A DNA stretch of 64,000 nucleotides from Streptomyces typhae (GTDB lineage Bacteria > Actinomycetota > Actinomycetes > Streptomycetales > Streptomycetaceae), in contig NZ_WPNZ01000033.1 of assembly GCF_009755605.1 (NCBI RefSeq), forward strand, positions 1 through 64,000. The letters are read 5' to 3'. Of this stretch, positions 34,131 through 42,189 are shown in pieces (position 1 is the first letter of the stretch; the number at the start of each line of letters is the position of its first letter). The translations under genes and the position numbers were made by a program. The notes beneath the pieces were generated by a model that made no database searches, was not told the DNA's origin, and saw only the letters and a list, made by a program, of their open reading frames with translations.

Positions 34131-34823
34131 ATGAGCAGCACGGACAACGACCTGAGCAGCACAGGACCGCGCTTACGCGACCAGCCTCCGGGCCGGGTCG
34201 ACTTCACGATGATGTTCCTCACCCACGACGCCTTCCTGCGCGACCTGCGCCGTCTGGAGGCCGCGGTGGCGGCGGGCAGGTCCGGCGAGAGGGCCGTCCG
34301 CAACGGCTGGGAGACCATCAAGGAGGAACTGCACATCCACCACGTCGGGGAGGACGAGGCGATCTGGCCGCCGCTGCGGGAGGCGCTCTCCGCGTCGACG
34401 GACCTCGCCGTCCGGGCCGAACTCGGCGTACTCGACCTGATGGAGGAGGAGCACGGCCGGATCGACCCGCTGCAGACGCGCGTGGACGCCGCGTTCGCGG
34501 CAGGCGGCGAGGAACTCGAACTCGCCGTCAAGGAGTTCGCCACGGCCATGGCCTCCCACATGGAGCACGAGGAGGACCAGGCGCTGCCCCTGGTCGAGCA
34601 GCACCTCGGCCCCGAGGGCTGGGCCCGGTACCACCAGTTCATGATCGGCACCAACGGCCCCGACCGGGTGGGCGCCTATCTGGCCTGGCTGCTCGACGAC
34701 GTCCCGGAGGCCACCCTGGAAAAGATCCTCGGGATGCTGCCGCCGCCGGTGCGCGCCGCCTACCGGCAGAAGTTCGAACCGGAGTACCGTGCCGTCCCGC
34801 GCTGGACCGCGCCCACCGCCTGA
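34131..34823 (+). CDS. Hemerythrin HHE-domain protein
   Basis: 230 residues. Diiron-type ligands visible: H in FLTHDAFLRDLRRLE, HIHHVGEDEAIWPPL, LMEEEHGRIDPL, and HMEHEEDQALPLVEQHL. Hemerythrin-like proteins bind O2 or NO or help repair iron centres under nitrosative stress. ATG at 34131 with AGGAGTGCC upstream. Codon 15 is TTA (34173-34175), so it should be bldA-dependent. It is followed by the degenerate flavoprotein 55 bases on. Given the nitrite-type genes at 12680-16263, an NO/HNO2 protection role is attractive but inferred. Confidence 0.88.
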   Translation: MSSTDNDLSSTGPRLRDQPPGRVDFTMMFLTHDAFLRDLRRLEAAVAAGRSGERAVRNGWETIKEELHIHHVGEDEAIWPPLREALSASTDLAVRAELGVLDLMEEEHGRIDPLQTRVDAAFAAGGEELELAVKEFATAMASHMEHEEDQALPLVEQHLGPEGWARYHQFMIGTNGPDRVGAYLAWLLDDVPEATLEKILGMLPPPVRAAYRQKFEPEYRAVPRWTAPTA

Positions 34824-34878
34824 GGTGCGACCGCGCGCACCGCACGACCCCACCGCCGAGTCCGCCCGAAAGGTGACG

Positions 34879-35925
34879 ATGCCCCTCCTCATGGGCCAAG
34901 TCGTGGTGGCGGGGAGCAGCGTCGGCGGCCTCGCCGCGGCGCTCGCCGTCGCCCGGCAGCGGCACCGCGTCACGGTGCTCGGGGAACGCTGCTCCTTCGT
35001 GCCGCCGGACGCGGGGGTCCATCTTCGCCCCGGCGACCTGGAGGCGCTCGGCCGGCTCGGCGTGCGCCTGCCCGGCCCCGGACAGGCCGTCTCCGTACGG
35101 GAGTTGCGGCTCCTCGACGGGGTGACCGGCGAGCCCCTCGCCTCGGTGCCCGCCGGGCCGCGGCAGGGGCGGCCGCATGCTGTCGTGGCGGACCGCGACC
35201 TGCGGGACCTGCTGCGCAAGGCGTGCGGCGACGACCCGTTGATCTGCATCCGCGACGACGTCTCCGTGGTGCACTACGAACAGACCGGCGAGAGCCTGAC
35301 GGTGTTCCTGTCCTCCGGCGAACGGCACCGCAGCGACGCGCTGATCGGCGCCGACGGCGTCTGCTCCCCCGTCAGACTCCGCCTCACCGGGGACGCGGCA
35401 CGGCTCTCGCCGCACGCCACGTTCCACACGTCCGTCACGTTCGACGGCCTGCCCGAGACCCTGATCGCCGAGCTCTCGGCGCGGACCGCGGTGACCCTGT
35501 GGGCGGGCCCCGGCTGGCAGTTGGTCCACTACCCGGCCGGGGGCAGCCGTCTCGGCATCGTCGTCACCTGCGCGCACGACGCCCGCTCCCTGGTCCAGGG
35601 CGTCCGCACGTCCGCCGCGCGGATACACGACCGGCTTCCCGGACTCGCGGTGCCCGCCGCCGAGTTGCTGGCCCGCGGCGCGGACTGGCGCATGTGGGTG
35701 TGGTGCGACCAGGAGCGGACGCCCCGCTGGCACGAGGGCCGGGTGGTACTCACCGGCGCCGCCGTCAGGCCCGCCTTCCAGTACTCCCTGCCCGCCGCCT
35801 TCGTGGCCGTCGACGACGCGGTCCTGCTCGGCGACGTGATGGACTGCGACGCCGCGGACTTCCCCGCGGCGTTCCGGTCCTACGCCGCCCACCGCGGGCG
35901 CGGCGGGCGCGCGCCGGGCACCTGA
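34879..35925 (+). CDS. Degenerate FAD-monooxygenase-like protein
   Basis: 348 residues. Overall similarity to group A flavin monooxygenases, including the enzyme at 17583-18821 (shared RHRVTVL, LIGADG, WAGPGWQLVHYP). Key positions differ: the dinucleotide loop is AGSSVGG instead of GGGIGG, and the GD motif is VLTGAAVRPAFQY instead of LLGDAAHPMLQY, losing the Asp that contacts FAD ribose/phosphate. The C-terminus is also short. It may be a catalytically dead binding protein, an FAD enzyme with altered chemistry, or a decaying paralogue. GC content and codon use look normal, so it is under coding constraint. GAAAGG precedes ATG 34879. Confidence 0.75.
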   Translation: MPLLMGQVVVAGSSVGGLAAALAVARQRHRVTVLGERCSFVPPDAGVHLRPGDLEALGRLGVRLPGPGQAVSVRELRLLDGVTGEPLASVPAGPRQGRPHAVVADRDLRDLLRKACGDDPLICIRDDVSVVHYEQTGESLTVFLSSGERHRSDALIGADGVCSPVRLRLTGDAARLSPHATFHTSVTFDGLPETLIAELSARTAVTLWAGPGWQLVHYPAGGSRLGIVVTCAHDARSLVQGVRTSAARIHDRLPGLAVPAAELLARGADWRMWVWCDQERTPRWHEGRVVLTGAAVRPAFQYSLPAAFVAVDDAVLLGDVMDCDAADFPAAFRSYAAHRGRGGRAPGT

Positions 35926-36240
35926 CACAGTCGCGCGGGCGCGGGCGACGCGCCGGCGGGCCTCGGCTAGCGTCGGACGGGCGAGCCGCGCCCGGCGCGG
36001 GCCCGGCTCCCGGCGAGTCCGGCTCTCCGGGAGCCGGGCCCGCGCGGCGTGCCGCCGAAGCGCCGGGAAGACCGGGCCGCCAGGGAGAAGCCGGCCGACC
36101 GCGGGACACCGGGCCTGCGGGGCCTCCCGGGCCTGCGGGCCTCCGGGCCTCCGGGCCTCCGGGCCTGCGGAAGAAGCCGACCACCGTGAGACACCGGGCC
36201 GCCCGAAGAAGCCGGCCCACCCAGCAGTGGGGAGAACGTC
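35926..36240. other. Intergenic region before the SARP gene
   Basis: 315 bases. Contains a 19-bp-stem terminator (35995-36045), then GGGCCTCC/GGGCCTGCGG direct repeats (36115-36170) and two GAAGAAGCCG boxes (36171, 36204) ahead of the SARP start. The repeats could be regulator-binding sites but no promoter is certain. Confidence 0.55.
35995..36045 (+). terminator. Terminator after degenerate flavoprotein
   Basis: 19-bp perfect stem (35995-36013 with 36027-36045) and 13-base loop. Confidence 0.8.
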
Positions 36241-37044
36241 GTGCTCGAATTCTTTGTGCTCGGACGCCTTGAGGCCCGCTCCGTCCACGGCGGGACGACC
36301 CTGCGCGGGAGCTTCCAGCGCAGCCTCCTGCTGTCCCTGCTCGTCAGCGAGGGACGGATGGTCTCCTCGGAGGCCCTGGTCCAGGAGGTGTGGGGCGAGG
36401 ACCCGCCGGGCGGTGTGGGCAACGCCCTGCAAGCACACGTCAGCAGGCTGCGCAAGAAGCTCGACGCCCTGGAGCCCGAGCGCACCCGGGCCCGCCTGGT
36501 GGGCGACCCGCACGGGTACCAGCTCCTCCTCGACGGCGCCACCCTGGACGCCGACGCCTTCGCCCGCTCGGTGCGCGAGGCCCGCGCCGCCGCGCCCGAG
36601 GCCCCCGGCCGGGCCCGCGACACCCTGCGCGCCGCCCTGCTGCGGTGGCGCGGCCCGGCCCTCGCGGACGTGGGCGGGGTGCTGTGCCGCTCGGCGGCGG
36701 CACGCTACGACGAGAACCGCGTCCAGGCCCTGGAGCTGCTCTTCGACAGCGAACTGGCGCTCGGCAACCACGCCCACGTCCTCGGCGAGCTGCGCGAGGC
36801 GTGCGCCGAGAACCCGCTGCGCGAACGCTTCTGCGAGCAGCTCATGCTCGCCCTGTACCGGTCGGGCAGACAGGCGGAGGCCCTGGAGACCTACCGGCAG
36901 CTCTGGTCGCGGCTGACCGAGGAACTGGGCATCGAGCCCTCGCCCCTGCTGCGCCGGATCGAGCGGGCCATCCTGCGGCACGACCCGCAGCTCGCGCCGC
37001 CAGGACCGCGCACGTCGGTGCCGTCGGTGCCGTCCGTGGCCTGA
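36241..37044 (+). CDS. SARP-family pathway-specific activator
   Basis: 267 residues: OmpR-type winged helix at residues 1-95 (VLGRLEARSVHGGTTLRGSFQRSLLLSLL... GNALQAHVSRLRKKL, GYQLLLDG) followed by the bacterial transcriptional activation domain (residues ~95-245; GRQAEALETYRQLWSRLTEELGIEPSPLL). SARPs bind heptameric direct repeats at -35 and switch on antibiotic clusters; this is the best candidate for the cluster activator. GTG start with GGGAG 8 bases upstream. No TTA codon, so bldA control would act through other genes. Converges on the epimerase gene with only a 10-base gap. Confidence 0.93.
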   Translation: MLEFFVLGRLEARSVHGGTTLRGSFQRSLLLSLLVSEGRMVSSEALVQEVWGEDPPGGVGNALQAHVSRLRKKLDALEPERTRARLVGDPHGYQLLLDGATLDADAFARSVREARAAAPEAPGRARDTLRAALLRWRGPALADVGGVLCRSAAARYDENRVQALELLFDSELALGNHAHVLGELREACAENPLRERFCEQLMLALYRSGRQAEALETYRQLWSRLTEELGIEPSPLLRRIERAILRHDPQLAPPGPRTSVPSVPSVA

Positions 37045-37054
37045 CGTGCCACGG

Positions 37055-37711
37055 TCACACACCGTGCCCGCTGTTCCCGCCGTCCAGACTCCGCCCCCTG
37101 TTCCCGCCGTCCCGGCTCCGCACCCTGTCCCCGCGGTGCTTCCGGGCCGCCTCGTACGAGGGCAGCAGCCCCTTCGCGAGCGCATCGGCCAGGTGCGGTG
37201 CCGCCGCGTCGCGCGGGGACTGCGCCGGCGCGGCGACCGGCCACGGGATGCCGAGCTGCGGGTCGAGGGCCTGGACGACGTGCTCCCGCTGCGGGGCGTA
37301 CGTCTCGGAGCACAGGTACAGCATCTGCGCGTCGTCGGTGAGGGCGCAGAAGGCGTGCCCGAGCCCCTCCTCGATCAGCAGCGCCGTGCGCCGGGTGTCG
37401 TCGAGCCGCACCGCCTGCCGGCGGCCGAAGGTGGGCGAGCCGGTCCTGAGGTCGACCACGACGTCGAACACCGCGCCGCGCACACAGGTGACGAACTTCG
37501 CCTGGCCGGGCGGGACGTCGGCGAAGTGGATCCCCCGGACGACGCCCCGCGCGGACGTCGACATGCTCCCCTGGAGCACCTCGAACCGGCGCCCCGTCAC
37601 CTCGGCGAGCAGGTCCGGCCTGAAGCACTCCAGGAAGGCGCCCCGTTCGTCCGCGTGCACCTCGGGCACGATCTCCCAGGCACCTTCCAGGGCCAGCGGC
37701 CGGATCTCCAT
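37055..37711 (-). CDS. dTDP-4-dehydro-6-deoxyglucose 3,5-epimerase (RmlC/NovW-like)
   Basis: 218 residues of the RmlC cupin family: ERGAFLECFRPDLL, catalytic His in VVRGIHFADVPPGQAKFVTC, DVVVDLRTGSPTFG, LIEEGLGHAFCAL, YAPQREHVVQALDP. It epimerises C3 and/or C5 of dTDP-4-keto-6-deoxyglucose, giving the L-series. ATG at 37711. The last ~25 residues are a repeat (RSRDGGNRG, RSLDGGNSG) not found in the family. Co-directional with the thymidylyltransferase gene 77 bases upstream, so one transcript is likely. Confidence 0.93.
   Translation of the reverse strand: MEIRPLALEGAWEIVPEVHADERGAFLECFRPDLLAEVTGRRFEVLQGSMSTSARGVVRGIHFADVPPGQAKFVTCVRGAVFDVVVDLRTGSPTFGRRQAVRLDDTRRTALLIEEGLGHAFCALTDDAQMLYLCSETYAPQREHVVQALDPQLGIPWPVAAPAQSPRDAAAPHLADALAKGLLPSYEAARKHRGDRVRSRDGGNRGRSLDGGNSGHGV
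37071..37133. repeat. 27-bp tandem repeat in epimerase C-terminus
   Basis: Two 27-bp units (37071-37097, 37098-37124) and the start of a third, encoding nine residues each (RSxDGGNxG) at the protein's end. Confidence 0.88.
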
Positions 37712-37788
37712 GGATGTCGTCCTTCCTGGTCGTCGGTCGTCCTTCTTGGCCGTACGCCGTCCTTCTGGTGCGTCGTCCTTCGCGACCG

Positions 37789-38856
37789 TCAGAGCGGGAG
37801 CCGCACCGAACTGTGGTCGCCGAGGACCAGACGGGTGCTGTTGGGGACCCTGGGTGCGGCGGTCACCGTGGCCCGGCGGCCGATCAGCGAGGACTGCAGC
37901 CGCCCGACCCCCTCGATGGAGGCCTCCGGCAGCACGATGGAGAACTCGATCTCGCTGTGGGCCACCCGGCAGCCGTCGGAGACGGAGGTGAAGGGGCCGA
38001 TGTAGCAGTCCGTCAGCTCGCAGTCGGCGCCGATCGCGGCGGGGCCGATGATCCGCGAGTTGCGCACCACGGCACCGCGGGCCACGACCACACGGCCGAC
38101 GATCTCGCTGGCCTCGTCCACGTCCCCCTCGACGAGGGGCTCGACCCGCTCCAGGACCTCCCGGTTGACCTCCAGCATGTCCGCGACGTTGCCGGTGTCC
38201 TTCCAGTAGCCGGTGATCTCCGACGAACGGACCGGGCAGCCGTCCTCGATGAGCCGCTGGATGGCGTCGGTGATCTCCAGCTCCCCGCGCGCCGACGGGG
38301 CGAGCCCGTCGATCGCCCGGTGGATCGCGGGCGTGAAGAGATAGACACCGACGAGCGCCAGATCGCTCTTCGGGAACTCCGGCTTCTCCACGAGCCGCCG
38401 CACTTCGCCGCGCTCGTCCAACTCGGCCACGCCGAAGGCGCTGGGGTCTGAGACCCGGGTCAACAGGATCTGGGCATCCGCGGGACGGCTGCGGAATTGC
38501 TCGACGAAGGGCACGATGCCGTCGATGATGAAGTTGTCGCCGAGATACATGACAAAGTCGGAGTCGCCGAGGAATTCCCGGGCGATACGCACTCCGTGGG
38601 CGAGGCCCAGCGGGGCGTCCTGGCGGATGTAGGTCACGTCGAGGCCGAACCGTGAGCCGTCGCCGACGGCCTCCCTGATCTCCTGCTCCGTGTCCCCGAC
38701 GACCACGCCGACCTGCGTGATCCCGGCCTCGGCCAGGGATTCCAGACCGTAGAAGAGAACCGGCCGGTTGGCGACGGGGACGAGCTGCTTCGCGGATGTG
38801 TGGGTGATCGGGCGCAGCCGGGTGCCCGACCCCCCGGCCAGAACGAGTCCTTTCAC
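37789..38856 (-). CDS. Glucose-1-phosphate thymidylyltransferase (long form, NovV/StrD-like)
   Basis: 355 residues. Nucleotidyltransferase signature GLVLAGGSGTRLRPITHTSAKQLVPVANRPV at the N-terminus, YLGDNFIIDG in the middle and a C-terminal left-handed beta-helix-like half (IIGPAAIGADCELTDCYIGPFTSV). Makes dTDP-glucose, entry to the deoxysugar pathway. The long form is typical of antibiotic clusters (StrD, NovV) rather than RmlA. GTG 38856 with AGGAGTT upstream. Divergent from the glycosyltransferase gene. Confidence 0.94.
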   Translation of the reverse strand: MKGLVLAGGSGTRLRPITHTSAKQLVPVANRPVLFYGLESLAEAGITQVGVVVGDTEQEIREAVGDGSRFGLDVTYIRQDAPLGLAHGVRIAREFLGDSDFVMYLGDNFIIDGIVPFVEQFRSRPADAQILLTRVSDPSAFGVAELDERGEVRRLVEKPEFPKSDLALVGVYLFTPAIHRAIDGLAPSARGELEITDAIQRLIEDGCPVRSSEITGYWKDTGNVADMLEVNREVLERVEPLVEGDVDEASEIVGRVVVARGAVVRNSRIIGPAAIGADCELTDCYIGPFTSVSDGCRVAHSEIEFSIVLPEASIEGVGRLQSSLIGRRATVTAAPRVPNSTRLVLGDHSSVRLPL

Positions 38857-39081
38857 GGCAACTCCTGTATTCGGCACTGCGCCCGGGAAAGAGGCGTGCC
38901 GCCCGGAATCGGGCGGTGCCCCCAACATGCGGTACGGCGCTGATGGCCGACTGACGCCCGCCGCACACTTCGAGAACACCTCGCTGACAACTCGCTGACG
39001 GACCTGACTTACTATCCGCGGGGCGATGGACCGGCCTTTGTCCGTATGCGGGAATGGAGGACCAGAAGGGAGACACACATC
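38857..39081. promoter_or_regulatory. Divergent promoter region, thymidylyltransferase / glycosyltransferase
   Basis: 225 bases, relatively AT-rich near 38985-39020. CTCGCTGACAACTCGCTGAC (38980-38999) is an 11-base direct repeat, the kind of spacing SARPs recognise, followed by TTACTAT at 39009-39015 as a possible -10. Confidence 0.5.
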
Positions 39082-40227
39082 ATGAGAATTCTTTTTGCGA
39101 CGACCCCGGGGATCGGCCATTCCTTTCCCACCGTGCCGCTCGCCTGGGCGCTGCGCCTGGCCGGTCACGAGGTGCTCTACGCCACCGGCGGCGACGCGCT
39201 CGCGGTCCGCGAGGCCGGTCTGCCCGTCGAGGACGTGTGCCCCGGCAGGACCGTGGTCAGCATGGTCCAGGAGACGTTCGCCGCCCGCCCCGACCTCGCG
39301 GCCGCGTACGCCGAGGTGGACCACTCGTCCTTCGAGTCCACGCAGCGCTTCTACGCCGTGCTCCTGAACCAGCAGACCGACATGATGGACCGCTACGTCG
39401 CCGTCGCCCAGGAGTGGCAGCCCGACGCGGTGGTCTTCTCCTCCCTCGGCATCGGCGGTCTGCTGGCCGCGGGCAAGGTCGGCGTCCCCGCGTTCGAGCA
39501 CGGCTACGGCTTCGTGCACACCGGCCGCTACACCCGCGACCTGCGCGAGTGGAACGCCGAGTGCTTCGAGCGGCACGACGCCGAACTCCCCGAGGTCCTG
39601 CACACCATCGACATCGCCCCGCCGAGCGTCGCCGGCGACGGCGGTACCGGCGGCGCGGCCTGGCCGCTGCGGCACCTGCCGTACAACGGCGGCGGTGTGG
39701 TGCCCGAGTGGCTGCACACGCCGTCCGAGCGGCCGCGGATCACGGTGACCCTCGGCACCACGGCGCCCGGCTTCGGCGGGCTCGGCCCGCTCGACCGGGT
39801 CATCGAGCTCGCCGCGGGCACGGACGCCGAATTCGTGCTCGCGCTCGGCGACATCGACACCTCCTCGCTGCCGACGCTGCCCGACAACGCCCGCCTCGCC
39901 GGCTGGGTCCCGCTCAATCTGCTGCTCGGCCGGAGCGCGGGCCTCATCCACCACGGCGGCTCCGGCACCACGCTGGCCGCCCTCGAAGCGGGCCTGCCGC
40001 AGATCCTCATGCCCGACCAGGGCGAGCGCGCCGAGAGCGCGGCGCGGGTCGCGGCGCGCGGCGCCGGGCTGAACGTACGCCACGAGGAGATCTCCGCGGA
40101 GCACGTCGACGCGCTCCTGAACGACGGCGCGCTGCGCAAGTGCGCAGCGGAGGTCCGCCGGGAGATCCACGGCCTGCCGCTGCCCGCCGCGGTCGCGGAG
40201 CGCCTGGTCGCCGCGGTCGCGGGCTGA
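39082..40227 (+). CDS. Glycosyltransferase (GT1, antibiotic type)
   Basis: 381 residues, GT-B fold. N-terminal acceptor domain MRILFATTPGIGHSFPTVPLAWALRLAGHEV; C-terminal donor domain with VTLGTTAPGFGG and HHGGSGTTLAALEAGLPQILMPDQGERAESA, matching the GT1 macrolide/aromatic glycosyltransferase signature. It should move the dTDP-sugar made by the neighbouring enzymes to an aglycone, most likely a phenol or carboxyl of the 3-hydroxyanthranilate-derived core (inference). GGGAGACACACATC precedes the ATG. First gene of the + unit glycosyltransferase/dehydratase/ketoreductase/C-methyltransferase. Confidence 0.94.
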   Translation: MRILFATTPGIGHSFPTVPLAWALRLAGHEVLYATGGDALAVREAGLPVEDVCPGRTVVSMVQETFAARPDLAAAYAEVDHSSFESTQRFYAVLLNQQTDMMDRYVAVAQEWQPDAVVFSSLGIGGLLAAGKVGVPAFEHGYGFVHTGRYTRDLREWNAECFERHDAELPEVLHTIDIAPPSVAGDGGTGGAAWPLRHLPYNGGGVVPEWLHTPSERPRITVTLGTTAPGFGGLGPLDRVIELAAGTDAEFVLALGDIDTSSLPTLPDNARLAGWVPLNLLLGRSAGLIHHGGSGTTLAALEAGLPQILMPDQGERAESAARVAARGAGLNVRHEEISAEHVDALLNDGALRKCAAEVRREIHGLPLPAAVAERLVAAVAG

Positions 40228-40240
40228 GCGGCGGCAGACG

Positions 40241-41224
40241 ATGCGCATTCTCGTCACCGGCGGCGCGGGCTTCATCGGCTCCGAGTTCGTGCGCGGGCTC
40301 CTGACCCGCCGCACGGACCGGGTGACCGTGCTCGACGCGCTCACGTACTCGGGCGACCTGGCCAACCTGGCGCCTGTGGCCCAGTCGCCGGCCTTCGACT
40401 TCGTCCACGCCGACATCCGTGACGCCGACGCGGTCCGGCGGATCGTGCCCGGCCACGACGCCGTCGTCCACTTCGCGGCCGAGTCGCACGTCGACCGGTC
40501 GATCGCCAGTGCCACGCCGTTCGTCACCACGAACGTGCACGGCACCCAGGTCCTCCTCGACGCCGCGGTCGAGCACGGCGTGGGCAGGTTCGTCCATGTC
40601 TCCACGGACGAGGTGTACGGCTCCATCGACACCGGCGCGTGGTCGGAGGACCAGGTGCTCGACCCCAGCTCGCCGTACTCGGCGTCCAAGGCGGCGTCCG
40701 ACCTGCTCGCGCTCTCCTACCACCGCACGCACGGCCTGGACGTGGTGATCACCCGCTGCTCCAACAACTACGGCCCCTACCAGTACTGGGAGAAGCTGAT
40801 CCCGCTGTTCGTGACCCGGCTGCTGCGGGGCGAGCAGGTGCCGCTGTACGGCAAGGGCGACAACGTACGGGAGTGGCTGCACGTCACCGACCACTGCCGG
40901 GGCGTCGAACTCGCCCTGGACAAGGGCCGTCCCGGGGAGATCTACCACATCGGCGGCGGCACCGAGCTGACCAACGCCGAGCTGGTCGACCGGCTCCTGG
41001 ACGCCTGCGGCCGGGACTGGAACGCGGTCCGCCGGGTGCCGGACCGCAAGGGCCACGACCGCCGCTACGCCCTGTCCACCGACAAGATCCGCGACGAGCT
41101 CGGCTACGCCCCGCGGGTGGCCTTCGACGCGGGCCTCGCGGACACCGTCGCCTGGTACCGGGACAACCCGCACTGGTGGCAGTCCCGCGGCTCCACGTCC
41201 GAGAAGGTCGTGGTCGGTGCTTGA
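40241..41224 (+). CDS. dTDP-glucose 4,6-dehydratase (RmlB/NovT-like)
   Basis: 327 residues, extended SDR. TGGAGFIGSEF at residues 6-16, HFAAESHVDRSI, the active-site STDEVYGS and YSASKAASD (Tyr-x3-Lys), and RCSNNYGPYQYWEKLIP. Converts dTDP-glucose to dTDP-4-keto-6-deoxyglucose with transient NAD reduction. Starts 13 bases after the glycosyltransferase and overlaps the next gene by one base (TGATG). Confidence 0.96.
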   Translation: MRILVTGGAGFIGSEFVRGLLTRRTDRVTVLDALTYSGDLANLAPVAQSPAFDFVHADIRDADAVRRIVPGHDAVVHFAAESHVDRSIASATPFVTTNVHGTQVLLDAAVEHGVGRFVHVSTDEVYGSIDTGAWSEDQVLDPSSPYSASKAASDLLALSYHRTHGLDVVITRCSNNYGPYQYWEKLIPLFVTRLLRGEQVPLYGKGDNVREWLHVTDHCRGVELALDKGRPGEIYHIGGGTELTNAELVDRLLDACGRDWNAVRRVPDRKGHDRRYALSTDKIRDELGYAPRVAFDAGLADTVAWYRDNPHWWQSRGSTSEKVVVGA

Positions 41225-42144
41225 TGGGCGGTGAGCACTGGCTGGTGACGGGGGCCGCGGGCATGCTCGCCCGCGAGGTGCTCGCCGTCCTGGCCGAGGA
41301 CCCCACCGCCCGGGTGACCGGCGCGACCCGGGCGGTCCTCGACATCACCGACTCCCGCGCGGTGCGGTCCCGGGTCGCCGAGCACGACATCGTCGTCAAC
41401 ACCGCGGCGTGGACGGCCGTCGACCTCGCCGAGACCCACGAGGCCGAGGCCCTCGCCGTCAACGGCGCGGCGGTCGGCGACCTGGCCGCCGCCTGCGCGG
41501 CCGCCGCCGTCCCCCTGATCCATGTCTCGACGGACCATGTGTTCGCGGGCCGGAACGCGTTCCCGTACCCGGAGTACGCCGCCACCGGCCCGCTCAACGC
41601 CTACGGCCGCAGCAAGCTCGCCGGTGAGCGGGCGGTGGCCCGGGTCCTTCCCGACACGGGTTACGTGGTGCGCACCTGCTGGCTGTACGGCCGGCACGGC
41701 ACGAACTTCGTCAGGAAGATCCTGCACCGTCTCGCCGCCGAGGAGACCTTCCACGTCGTCGACGACCAGTACGGACAGCCGACGAGCGCCCGCGCGCTCG
41801 CGGTGCGGCTCGTCGAACTCGGCAGGCGGGCGCTGTGCCGCCGCGCCGCGGCCGGGATCTACCACGGCTCCGCCGCCGGGCAGACGACCTGGTTCGGGTT
41901 CGCCCGTGCCCTGCTCGCCCGCCTCGGCATCGACCCCGCACGCGTCCGCCCCTGCGCCACCGCGGACTTCCCCACCCCGGCCGTCCGGCCCCCGTACGCG
42001 GTGCTCGGGCAGGACCGCTGGGCGCTGACCGGCCTCGCGCCCCTGGCGCACTGGCAGGACATGCTCCGCGACACCCTGCCGCCCGGCCCCGACGAGGGGC
42101 CCGAGACCGCCTTCACCCGTCTTGTCCGCTCCGCCCGGCGCTGA
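41224..42144 (+). CDS. dTDP-4-keto-6-deoxyhexose 4-ketoreductase (RmlD/NovS-like)
   Basis: 306 residues, RmlD-type SDR: WLVTGAAGMLAREVL, VVNTAAWTAVDLAE, HVSTDHVFAGRN, YGRSKLAGERAVA (Tyr-x3-Lys) and RTCWLYGRHGTNFVRK. Reduces the 4-keto group of the methylated or epimerised sugar. Fused start/stop with the dehydratase gene (TGATG) shows tight coupling. The C-terminal ~20 residues are variable. Confidence 0.92.
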   Translation: MGGEHWLVTGAAGMLAREVLAVLAEDPTARVTGATRAVLDITDSRAVRSRVAEHDIVVNTAAWTAVDLAETHEAEALAVNGAAVGDLAAACAAAAVPLIHVSTDHVFAGRNAFPYPEYAATGPLNAYGRSKLAGERAVARVLPDTGYVVRTCWLYGRHGTNFVRKILHRLAAEETFHVVDDQYGQPTSARALAVRLVELGRRALCRRAAAGIYHGSAAGQTTWFGFARALLARLGIDPARVRPCATADFPTPAVRPPYAVLGQDRWALTGLAPLAHWQDMLRDTLPPGPDEGPETAFTRLVRSARR

Positions 42145-42189
42145 GGCCGGGCCACGCGGCGGACCAACTCCCCTGCGAAAGGTTGGAAC

